Shown in pieces: positions 1 through 8,961 of a DNA stretch of 64,000 nucleotides. The DNA is taken from assembly GCA_032622095.1 (NCBI GenBank), contig CP136069.1, positions 156,725,043 through 156,789,042 on the forward strand. The letters are read 5' to 3'. The position numbers were made by a program, and so were the translations under genes. Every line of letters starts with the position of its first letter. Position 1 is the stretch's first letter. Source of the stretch: Siphonodentalium dalli (Eukaryota > Mollusca > Scaphopoda > Gadilida > Siphonodentaliidae). Below the pieces are notes generated by a model. That model did not search any database and had not been told where the DNA came from. It saw nothing but the letters and a program-made list of their open reading frames with translations.

Positions 1-68
1 AGTCACTATCAAGACTGACATCAACAACAATTATAAATACGTGAAATAGATCTGAATAATCATATGCA

Positions 69-401
69 TTAATCTCTTCGCTGCTATGACGTCCGTAATT
101 ATTACGGACATAAAAGTTCACACCGTGTGCTCTATGGTCCGTAGGTACTATGGACCTACTTCAGCAAACTAGCAGTAAGCCATTATACATAAATGGAACT
201 CAGAAATTGGTGCATTGGAATACATCTCAAAGTTTCAAACAGTGTATGATGTTCCACGATTGTGAATGATAGTAGCCTTTCAACTGAGTCAGTTTTATGG
301 TTCTTGTGGTATTCCCATTATATTTTCCCACTGGAAAATGGCAATAATGTCAATAGCCCAGCACACGCCGTCATAATGTCATTTAGCAGCGAAGAGGTTA
401 A
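69..401. mobile_element. piggyBac-like MITE, copy 1 (TTAA target site)
   Basis: Flanked by TTAA at 69-72 and 398-401. The inverted ends read (C/T)CTCTTCGCTGC...GCAGCGAAGAGG. No transposase is encoded. A second copy lies at 43215-43466, and a split degenerate third copy surrounds 2539-14278. TTAA duplication and a CC start are features of piggyBac MITEs; the superfamily call is inference. Confidence 0.75.
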
Positions 402-812
402 AACAAAACAAAACTTTTTTGTGAAATGCAACCGATTTTATTTAGTGTTTAAGGCATTGTTATCGCAAACCACTCAATTGAATGGATATAATAGATGTTT
501 TAGCCCAAAATTACAGGAATAATTGATGCCAATTGGCCAGTTATTCATATTGTTTCTCCACAGCTCACGCACAGTCACTGTTGCCATCCAGGATACGGCT
601 TAATTGTTGCCATGCATGATACAAGATCAGACACAACCCATAGCGTTTCACATGTATTCCTGTATATTTGAGGAAAAATAAGTAAATTGTAAGATAAATT
701 GTAATATAATATAATATGTCAAGATTTACATTGATGACAATATATATATCTGGCCAACATATTGGTCGGCAAGCTCGCCATCGGTCAAAACAGCCCGTCT
801 AACTATATCAAG
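402..812. other. AT-rich spacer, nothing recognised
   Basis: No coding signal, tandem repeat or inverted repeat stands out. Short runs such as TATATATA near 740 are the only low-complexity features. Confidence 0.5.
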
Positions 813-1791
813 TAGTGTTGAAACGATTAATCGACTAGTCGAACTCAATGTGATTATTAAATTAGTCAATCCCGAAATCTGCTAGTCGACTAGTCAGGAA
901 AAAGCAGTACCTATGTGCTATCATGACAGCAGTGCCATTGCATGGCCATATTATCATGTAATCTGTAACAGTTAACACATATTAACTTCTTAAAGCCTTA
1001 TTGCATTGTTCCTTTAACGATGCCACTGCCAGTCATGCACGGGCGGTGAACTCCATGACCTGAACTGAACCCAATGTATGCACGTGTAGGCGCAGTTCCT
1101 TTTATGTTGATCATCAAAGATATGTTCAAAGTGTCGCTGCCGACGGAACACTGTCTAGTTCCATGGGACGCAATTGACCAGTGATAACTTCTCACTGTCG
1201 CACGTGTACTAATAGAGTAATGATGCAACAAAATGGCTTCAATGATATACGAAAAAATATAATTCGCGACAAGTCAAGCTGGTAAAGCCAACGCAGTAAC
1301 TGAATAAATTCAAGATCATACTTATACCCATACCCCCCTCCAACCCCCCCCCCCCCCCCCCCCCCCCCCGCGACACATGAGGCGCCAATTCAGAGAGACA
1401 ATAGAACACACCCGAACATCTTGTTAGCGAGACTTACGAACGAGACTTGCCTATTTATTTCCAGGTTACCGGCGACAATTTTTTAAAAATAAAAATGTTT
1501 TTATTACCTGCATTCCCCAAACCGTGAGATTATATGGAGGTTGCAGGAGAGCCGGGTTTAATACATCAAATTGGGAGACTCACGGGCAAAACGGAGATTA
1601 CATAGTTCACGTGCTTTCCGTTTGAATGTTCTGACACGGAAGAGTTGGATACTCGAAACTGCGATGCCACATGGCCCATTTTATACGTCATATGGGCATA
1701 GAAACAGGAACTCTTAGAAGGGGTCCGACTAGTAGTCGATTACCTCTGGCGACTAGTCGATTCCTTAAAATCGCTAATCGTTTCAACACTA
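813..1791. mobile_element. Non-autonomous hAT element (TAGTGTTGAAACG ends)
   Basis: The left end TAGTGTTGAAACGATTA and right end TAATCGTTTCAACACTA are inverted repeats, with further inverted GACTAGTCGA blocks inside. The flanks are 805-812 ATATCAAG and 1792-1799 ATATCACG, an 8-bp target duplication with one mismatch, as hAT transposases make. No transposase remnant was recognised. Confidence 0.8.
1346..1369. repeat. Poly-C tract
   Basis: A run of about 24 C inside the hAT element at 813-1791, following a CA/CC-rich stretch. Length in such tracts is often unreliable in assemblies. Confidence 0.9.
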
Positions 1792-1856
1792 ATATCACGG
1801 CTGTGTCTCTTCCAAAAAACATCCAAAACCATGTGGCAATTCAAATTCCAACTTAA

Positions 1857-2083
1857 CTTGAAAAGTCCACAAGAACAAATGCGAAACCACCATCAGCAAA
1901 CATTCCGCCGCATTCATACATGCCCCAAATTACTTCAGATGTTCCTTCTTCCCTGCCACTGGAATTCTCTGGAATAATCTAAGCTCTGACCTGGTCACAC
2001 TCTCAGACCCTGACATATTCACTATTCAGAAAGGGTGTGTACCAGAATATCAACCGGCTCGAATGATCATTCTTTTAAATTAG
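1857..2083 (+). pseudogene. LINE ORF2 C-terminal fragment
   Basis: One frame reads AFIHAPNYFRCSFFPATGIL then WNNLSSDLVTLSDPDIFT. It matches the form of the C-terminal tail of CR1/Jockey-type LINE ORF2 proteins (R-S-FFP...WN-LP...F). The frame is closed by TGA just upstream at about 1857 and by TAG at the end. No RT domain remains nearby on this side, and the hAT insertion lies just upstream. Confidence 0.55.
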
Positions 2084-2484
2084 TGTTTTTAACTATTTTT
2101 ATTTCTCTTCTGCAACATAAATCCTAAACCTGATTCTCCTACCTCACTGTCATCTGAACACACGCTATCTCCATTCTGCACAGACGCGCACTGGATATAA
2201 TATCCGATAAGGGGGTCTCCAGTACACATAGATAGATTATAAGATAGTCACAAAGACGTATTGCTAGCAGAACCTATACGTGTATGCCATCGTTTCGTTA
2301 ATGGTTACCTCCACCATGTTATGTTGAGTAACTGCACCATGTTGATCGATGACATTGTACCAAATTGTATCCACGCTGAATTAACATTAGAACCGTGTTG
2401 ACGGTCAATGTTTGATCGATGCGGCCACACGGTGGTTCCAACACGATTGAGGGGGACACTTACATGTATTTTGAGAATAATGCG
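2084..2484. other. Unassigned stretch
   Basis: No gene or repeat recognised. A loose direct repeat with CACCATGTT(A/G) words occurs at 2312-2345. It may belong to the 3' part of the LINE relic upstream. Confidence 0.4.
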
Positions 2485-2538
2485 TATGAATGATGGCCGA
2501 CTGCTAAAGTGTGCTAGTCTGCTGAAGTAGGTCCGTAC
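2485..2538. mobile_element. Left half of a split piggyBac-like MITE (copy 3)
   Basis: The sequence GACTGCTAAAGTGTGCTAG followed by CTGCTGAAGTAGGTCC is the reverse complement of the middle of the TTAA MITE at 69-401 and 43215-43466. Its other half resumes at 14279 after the 11.74-kb insertion. Bases 2533-2538 (CCGTAC) are the left copy of the target duplication. Confidence 0.65.
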
Positions 2539-2564
2539 TATGGGAGGCCCTTTTCACATTTATT

Positions 2565-3417
2565 CAGGGTTTCCGCTATACCGGCAGGGGGTCCCCTTGA
2601 CGGCCCCGTTCCCCTCGCCAAGTTTTCCCCTCCTGCCATACCCCTGGACATACTGCATGTCTATAAAGGTATAAAGATGTTCAAAACTTCTGAATTTTGT
2701 TGGAATAGTAGTAAGGAATTTTAAAAGGTGAATTTATTTGATATCTTTTGAGTGTACACACTCTAATTTCTAAACGCGTTGTTAAATTGAAACAGGAAGT
2801 GGTCGGAACTGACGTCGCTAGAAGCTATGCCTTTGAGGCTGGTTAGTTACGTTGCGGTTAGTACCCCGGTTATGTTATGCAAAAGAGCAGTATTTTAATC
2901 GTACCTGTCATGTTTTATACCGCATAATATACTGTTCACTTTGTAACAGAGCGAGAGAGAAATGTGGGAGTAGCCGGGCATCAAGGCATCTTACAACTGC
3001 CCACAAAGAATACTCGTTGGCCAGATACGTAATCAGCCTTAATATATTCCGATTACGTTATGCATCCGAAATATCTGCTGGGTCTTCCACAGTGAGTCTT
3101 TTAACATTAACGAGCACGTTTAATTCGGGATCCAAATTACTGGTGTTCTACAGGTACATGTACTTCGTAAATTAATTTATATCTATTACATTTACTAGTT
3201 TTAAAGTTACAGGTACATGTACGGTATAAGGTTTGATCGCTTGGCACTTGGGCAGAAATGGAACAAAACAATCTGCCATTTCTACTCTCACACGATTCTA
3301 TTGGCCGATATAACGAAAGTAGTTCAACCAGTGCTAAAAGTAAAACAGGCTACTTTTACCTGGATTTTCCCCTTGACGGCTACCGGCCCCATTCCCTACC
3401 CCCTAGCGGAAACCCTG
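2565..3417. mobile_element. MITE with CAGGGTTTCCGCTA ends, copy 1
   Basis: Begins CAGGGTTTCCGCTA and ends TAGCGGAAACCCTG. It sits in the left arm of the larger element, and the right arm (14239-14270) preserves the empty site. Comparison shows a 7-bp duplication, ATTTATT. The ends resemble hAT termini, though hAT duplications are usually 8 bp. The other copy is at 43478-43747, with a fragment near 52396. Confidence 0.75.
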
Positions 3418-3427
3418 ATTTATTATT

Positions 3428-3650
3428 TATTTAAGCGCAAATATTTGCGCTTAAGCGCAAATAACCTCTATCATTTTCGCTTAAGCGCAAATATTTGCAC
3501 TTAAGCGTAAATCATTTTCGCTTAAGCGCAAATAATTTGCGCTTAAGCGCAAATCATTTACACTTAAGCGCAAATAATTTGGGCTTAAGCGCAAATAGAT
3601 CATATTTGCACTTAAGCGCAAATGATTTGCGCTTAAGCGCAAATAAAAAT
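3428..3650. repeat. Palindromic mini-satellite, TTTGCGCTTAAGCGCAAA units
   Basis: About ten near-copies of the 18-bp palindrome TTTGCGCTTAAGCGCAAA, or half-units, spaced about 20-30 bp apart with variants such as TTTTCGCTTAAGCGCAAA. The right arm of the enclosing element has a single unit (14211-14231), so the array expanded only on the left side. Confidence 0.85.
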
Positions 3651-3710
3651 TAATATTCATTGATTCCCCCCTGAATTAATTTTAAATGGCACAGGCCTAA
3701 ACACATCACT

Positions 3711-4100
3711 CAAGTCTATATAGGCCCACCATATGAGGGAAGCAATCCCCCAGTAACCCCTAGATCCCTTTTATGACATGGAAATGGTATAGATCTGTGC
3801 AGGATATGTCTCATTTATAAAATATACTTGATCTCTGTGATGGAGACAAACATTCTTGGAGACAGGGATGCTGATATGAAAATAGGGTTTTTTTCCCCCT
3901 ATTTCAAGTCAATAAGTACACCATATGAAGGAAGCAAGCCCACCCGGTAACCCCTAATTCCCTTTTTATGTCCACGGAATTGGTATATATCTGTGCAGGA
4001 GATATCCCTTTAATAAAATATACTAGAGCTCTGGGAGTGAGACACCAATTCCTGGGACACCCGGGACAGAGATGCTGATATATATATATATGGAAATATG
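3711..4100. repeat. Imperfect direct duplication, period about 190 bp
   Basis: Two related blocks, about 3711-3900 and 3907-4100. Each contains ACCATATGA(A/G)GGAAGCAA, GTAACCCCTA, GGTATA(G/T)ATCTGTGCAGGA, AATATACT and GGGATGCTGATAT or its equivalent. They lie within the left arm and are absent from the right arm. Confidence 0.7.
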
Positions 4101-4423
4101 TTTTTTCTTCAACTTCGAGTCTGTATGGGGCTATAACTATGGCTGAAGGGGTCACTCTCACCAAAAAAAGTGCTGAAGGGTACACAGGGTTTGAAAATGT
4201 GCTGAAGGGTACACAGGGTTTGTGATCGGCACAAACACCATTACTTAAATTGTGTTTATGAAAGTCTGGCGCCCATTAGCAGTTTGTTTTCAGTACATTT
4301 TAATATTCATTGGAACGTAAACAATTATTCTGTAACAGAAATCATGGCAGATACGAAAACTGAATGTCCTTTAAAACGACATTTCAAACTCTGTGTACCC
4401 TTCAGCACCGGACCTCCTATTTA

Positions 4424-4885
4424 CCGAGAACAACCGAGAACAACCGAGAACAAGTCCAAAATTAATAAATAAGTCATAATAATGTCCAAGTATAGTGTAT
4501 ATATCACTCTTAAGTAGATATTGTACCATATTTGACCATTTAAATGACATATATGTAGTTATTTTACGTATACCGAGAACTTGAAACGTCGCCGCCATGT
4601 TCTCGGCTGGCGGTAACACAAAGGCATGAGTCGTGCCGAAGTGTTAATTAACGGGACCTGGGTCTGTTTGGTGATTATAATTAATTGAGTTGTGTACACT
4701 AATATGTGTTACTGTTAGTTAATCACTGCGATGTGTGAGTGCATAACATTGTAGGTGAGAAATATATTAAAGAAATAATTACAACTGATGCAAAAAAACA
4801 CCTTCTGTAATCTGTCACTTGGAAGACACTACAAACCGAGAACAATCTTAATTATCAAACCGAGAAGACACTACAAACCGAGAAC
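4424..4885. repeat. Iterated ACCGAGAACAA motifs, left side
   Basis: CCGAGAAC occurs three times in exact 10-bp steps at 4424, 4434 and 4444, then at 4573, 4836 and 4878, with a near copy at 4860 and an inverted copy at 4599-4606. The same motif is present twice, inverted, at 14043-14060 in the right arm. Confidence 0.8.
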
Positions 4886-5031
4886 AAGCTTAATTAATTA
4901 TAAGCCGATACGCTGTGTGTTAAACGAGATCGTCGCTCGGTGGCGCTTACAATTGGTTAACAATATGTTGGTTAAATGTATGTTAAAATGTATATAACTA
5001 CAAAGACGAAATAAATTCAAAGATAGAATCT

Positions 5032-6115
5032 ATGATAAACTTAAACAAATCAGATGAAAAAGGGAAGGATGAAATTATGAGAGAGGAGAACAGTTGTTTG
5101 AGACTTGAAATTGTACAATTGAAGAAAGAACAGTCTGAATTGCTCGGGATAATTGAACGACAACAACAAGAATATCAGAAAGTGATTAAAGAAAGAAGTG
5201 ATTTAACAGAGATAGTCAGCCGACATAAAGAGACAGAAAACCATCAGAGGTTGGAGATAGTTAAATCAAGTGATACAAAACAGAAAGGAAGCCAGAATTG
5301 TACTAGTAATATAACACCTGTAGAAAGGATAATTCCAAAATCAGGTAAACCGCAAGTTGATATGAACCTCAAGACTAAAGAGAGTGGAATTTTAATGATC
5401 ACACTCACATGGCAATAGTTTAAGATCTGATTGGATTTATAAACATCAAAAGTTGAATATTACAGTGCTCGGGCCCGGTGAGAAGAAAATCCAAGGTGCT
5501 GAGAAATTGATTCGGAAACTTAATGTATTACCAGAGCACATAGTTTTGGTAGTAGGTAGCAACAACTTATCAGAGGAGGATGTAAAATCAACAAAAGAGA
5601 AAATGAAAAGTTTGCTCGACTATGTGTCAATGTTGGATATGGGAATCCAAATTCATATTGTTCCAACCTTTGAACGAATACATCAGGATGATTATAATAA
5701 TCAAGTGGCCGAATACAACAGCGAGGTTGCAAACTTAATTGAGGGATATAAAGGCATTCACTTTATACAAAACAGTTACATTTTCTCCGCAAATTCAAGT
5801 TTGTTTGTCGGAGATGGCATTCATTTTAATGCCAAAGGAAGAAAATATATTGTTAGAATGTTAAAGTCACACCTCAATCCATGTTTAGGAATGAAAAATT
5901 ATGATGAGTATGACAGGCCGGAAGTTCTAAGTCAAAGATTCAACACAAATTCAAGGATTAATGACTATCCAAATGTTAACAACAAAAATCTATCTACAAA
6001 TAATATGTTTGATAATCATAATGGCAATAATGTACACTCTGAATTTCTTGAATTTTTACATATGAAGAATTCAGGGAACATCCGAAACAAAAATCTTTCA
6101 TATAGAGAATACTAA
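5032..6115 (+). pseudogene. LINE ORF1: coiled coil plus SGNH (GDSL-like) esterase domain, frameshifted
   Basis: The first part (5032-5418) begins at ATG and is rich in E, K, Q and L with heptad-like spacing, a coiled coil of about 70 residues. Near 5400 the frame slips by one base; the next frame gives HGNSLRSDWIYKHQKLNITV and continues to 6115. That part has VVLVVGSNNLSEED-like strand/Asn block III residues (VVGSNN) and the terminal GDGIHFNAKGRKYI, the Asp-x-x-His block of SGNH hydrolases. Block I (G-D-S) lies exactly at the frameshift and is damaged. Esterase-bearing ORF1 proteins are known from CR1-type LINEs, where the domain is thought to aid membrane or RNP functions. Confidence 0.8.
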
Positions 6116-7599
6116 TATTTATGTTTGTTCTCATGTATGGATACTGTAAGTTTTGATTCTGTGTACACATGATTTGTTAGATAAATAAAAGGCTCTCTAA
6201 TGGTCTCAATGAATTAGAGGAATTTACATGCGTCTAATAAATGTGTTTGCATATAAACTAATTTCAAATTTAACTTTTCAAAATTGTCACATAACAAATG
6301 AAAACTAAAATATGATATAAAAGTTATAGAAATTAATAATCAGACAATTTCAATATAGTTCAATATTCTCACTTGGACTTGCAAAAAACATTTTCATCTC
6401 AACTTGATTCTTATTTTTTTCAGATGCGGCTGGCACATTTCATTATTCAATTTGCATCGTTACATTAGACTCATCAACACCATTAAGAACTTCATTGAGA
6501 CGGTAGTAAGTATATCCAATCACCTTTTTCTCCTTCTTCAGTTTAATACATCTTATTCATAAAGAATATTTATCTATGGTTTTTGAGTGAATACAACAAT
6601 TGTCTCATGAGTGACTGACTGTGTGGGCTTTTTTTGTTTGTTTTTTTTTGGTTTATATATATGTATATATGTGTATGTATATGTATACAGATATATATGT
6701 ATGTATGTTGGTATAATAGTAGGTAAGGGTGTGTGTGAGAGTGTGTATGTATGTATATGAAGGTATGTAAGTATGTATGTGGGTATAATAGTGGGTATGT
6801 ATGTGTGTGTATGTTTGTGAGAGTGTGTATGTATGTATATGAAGGTATGTGTGTAAGTAGGTAAGGGTGTGTATGTGTGTGCATGTATATGTGTGTGTAA
6901 TGTGTGGGTATATGTATGTATGTGTGTATGTATGTGTATATAGAGGATCTCAAATGAGTTACTGTTTTGTTCGGGATTTGTCAACCGAGCTCACTAGATA
7001 AATACAGAGTTTACAACCCCCCACCCTCCAATCCCACACCATCATTCATGGTTCCATATAATCACTCACTTATACACAAAGCATTTAGTTCATGATCCAT
7101 CATAAGATCACATTTGTTTTCAGAGCTTCAGCTTTACTTTCAAAATCATTCAATCAGTCATATGCGAATGTTAAAGTATCCATACATGGGACAGAACAAT
7201 ACATTTACCTTTATTACTATTGCTCCATAGTTACGCATTGTGTTATAAATTAGAATGTAGTATATGGTTTTTACTTCAGATCCAAATTACAACATAGTAT
7301 GCATTTATCAGTTATTTGTGAAACACATATTTGTGAAGATTCTTTAATCATAATATATATGAAACTGGCGGTATATACACATATCTAAAACAAAAGATAA
7401 TAACTCATAATTTTTACTTCAAGAATTAAATGTACTGGAGTTGAGATATCAGATCTATGAAAGTCAAATAACTATTATAACATTACTTGATTCAGAATTA
7501 TACTTGAAAATCTAAGTTATATTGGTTTATCTTTAATGATAATACATTTAACGTTATTCATTTCAAGGCATCTCCCCACCGATATAATTTGGATGAAAT
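6116..7599. other. Long ORF1-ORF2 spacer of the LINE
   Basis: About 1.48 kb without a supported ORF. Most is AT-rich, and the long open frames on the minus strand at 6570-6984 are artefacts of a microsatellite. The spacer is long for a LINE and may hold an unrecognised insertion. Confidence 0.5.
6650..6945. repeat. TATG/TGTG microsatellite
   Basis: An interrupted array of GTAT, GTGT and GTATGTAT units for about 300 bp, e.g. ATGTATATATGTGTATGTAT. It produces false minus-strand His/Thr/Tyr-rich open frames. Confidence 0.9.
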
Positions 7600-8961
7600 A
7601 TGATCACAATTGGTTATTGGAATGTTCATGGCTTAGGCAAGAAACTATCTGATAATAGTTTCATTTCAGTTTTAAAAAAATATGATGTAATTTGTCTGAC
7701 AGAAACCATGTATAATGGGTCACCTGATAATATTGATGGTTTCTGTACACCATTTTCCTCTACAGCCAAAAGAAAAAAGAAGTGAGGAAGAAATTCAGGT
7801 GGCATGTTAGTGTATTGTAAACCATCTTTAAGGAAACATATCACACAAGTAAAACTAACAGACAATTCCATGTGGTTAAAACTTGAAAATGATTCTGATA
7901 AGCTTATTTTTATCGGTTTTATGTATATACAACCGATCATCAACAGAACTACATCCGAAGGTGTTTTTGAAGGCATCCGTGATGAAATATTATCTTTTCA
8001 AAATCAAGGCGAAATTCTTCTTTGTGGTGATTTTAATGCTAGAACAGCTGGTTTACATGACTTCATCAAAAATGATTCTATAAAGCACGTTTCAAATGAA
8101 AAACTAATTACTGACTATTATGTACCAGATCATGAAATTGAACGATACAGCATGGATGAAAAGAATAATATACATGGTGAACTCTTGACGAACATATGTA
8201 AGAATATGCAGCTAAGAATATTGAATGGTAGATTTATTGGGGACTCTTTGGGATATAATACCTTTTTCAGCATGAATGGGCAAAGTACTGTTGACTACAT
8301 GATTGCATCTGTCAATTTATTTTACAGAGTTTTACATTTCAAAGTTCATCCACCAAATGAATATTCTGATCACACGCCAATATCAGTTATTTTGAAAACA
8401 CCTAATAAAGATGTCATTAACTCAAACTTAACAAATTTCAACTTACCTGGAAAATATATTTGGGATTGTGAATCCACAAATAACTTCAAGAGGGCTTTTG
8501 CTACCTCAGATAACATTGAAAAAATTCTCAACCTTAATGATATGATTGAAGATAAAAATGAAAGAAATATAAACCTACTTGTTTCTGAACTTGGAGACAT
8601 TTTAAAAACTACTGCAGATGCTTCTATTCATTTTATTCAATTTAATAATCAGAAGAAAAAGAAAAAACTTAAGAAATACAAAAAAGAGTGGATGAACTAT
8701 GAATGTTTCAGTACAAGAAGAGAGGTAAGATCACTTGGGAAAAAATTACAAAAGGAACCACAGAATTATGCATTAAGACAATCATTTTGCTCCATACGTA
8801 AACAATATAACAGATTAAGAAAGAAACTGAGAAAAAAATTCACTGAGTCTCTAACTGAAGATATGAACAACATAAATCCGAACAACTCCAAACAGTTTTG
8901 GAAAGTATTTAATAATTTACACAAAACAAAAACTGTAGCAAAATCGCCAATTACAGACAAA
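7600..8961 (+). pseudogene. LINE ORF2, N-terminal part: APE-type endonuclease
   Basis: ATG at 7600 starts MITIGYWNVHGLG, followed by YDVICLTETM, LLCGDFNARTAG, STVDYMIAS and YSDHTPIS, the Asn, Glu, Asp-x-Asn, Asp and Ser-Asp-His motifs of exonuclease-endonuclease-phosphatase nucleases used for target-primed reverse transcription. An in-frame TGA at 7783-7785 (after AKRKKK) interrupts it; the same frame continues as GRNSGGMLVYC. After the nuclease comes a basic linker rich in K and R, ending ...SPITDK at 8961. There the tandem-repeat element enters and the frame resumes with QWIEHYTKLL at 11625. Confidence 0.88.

Noticed and set aside
6570-6984. Minus-strand open frames rich in His, Thr and Tyr
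   Set aside because: They are translations of the TATG/TGTG microsatellite in two frames; no start context or conserved feature.
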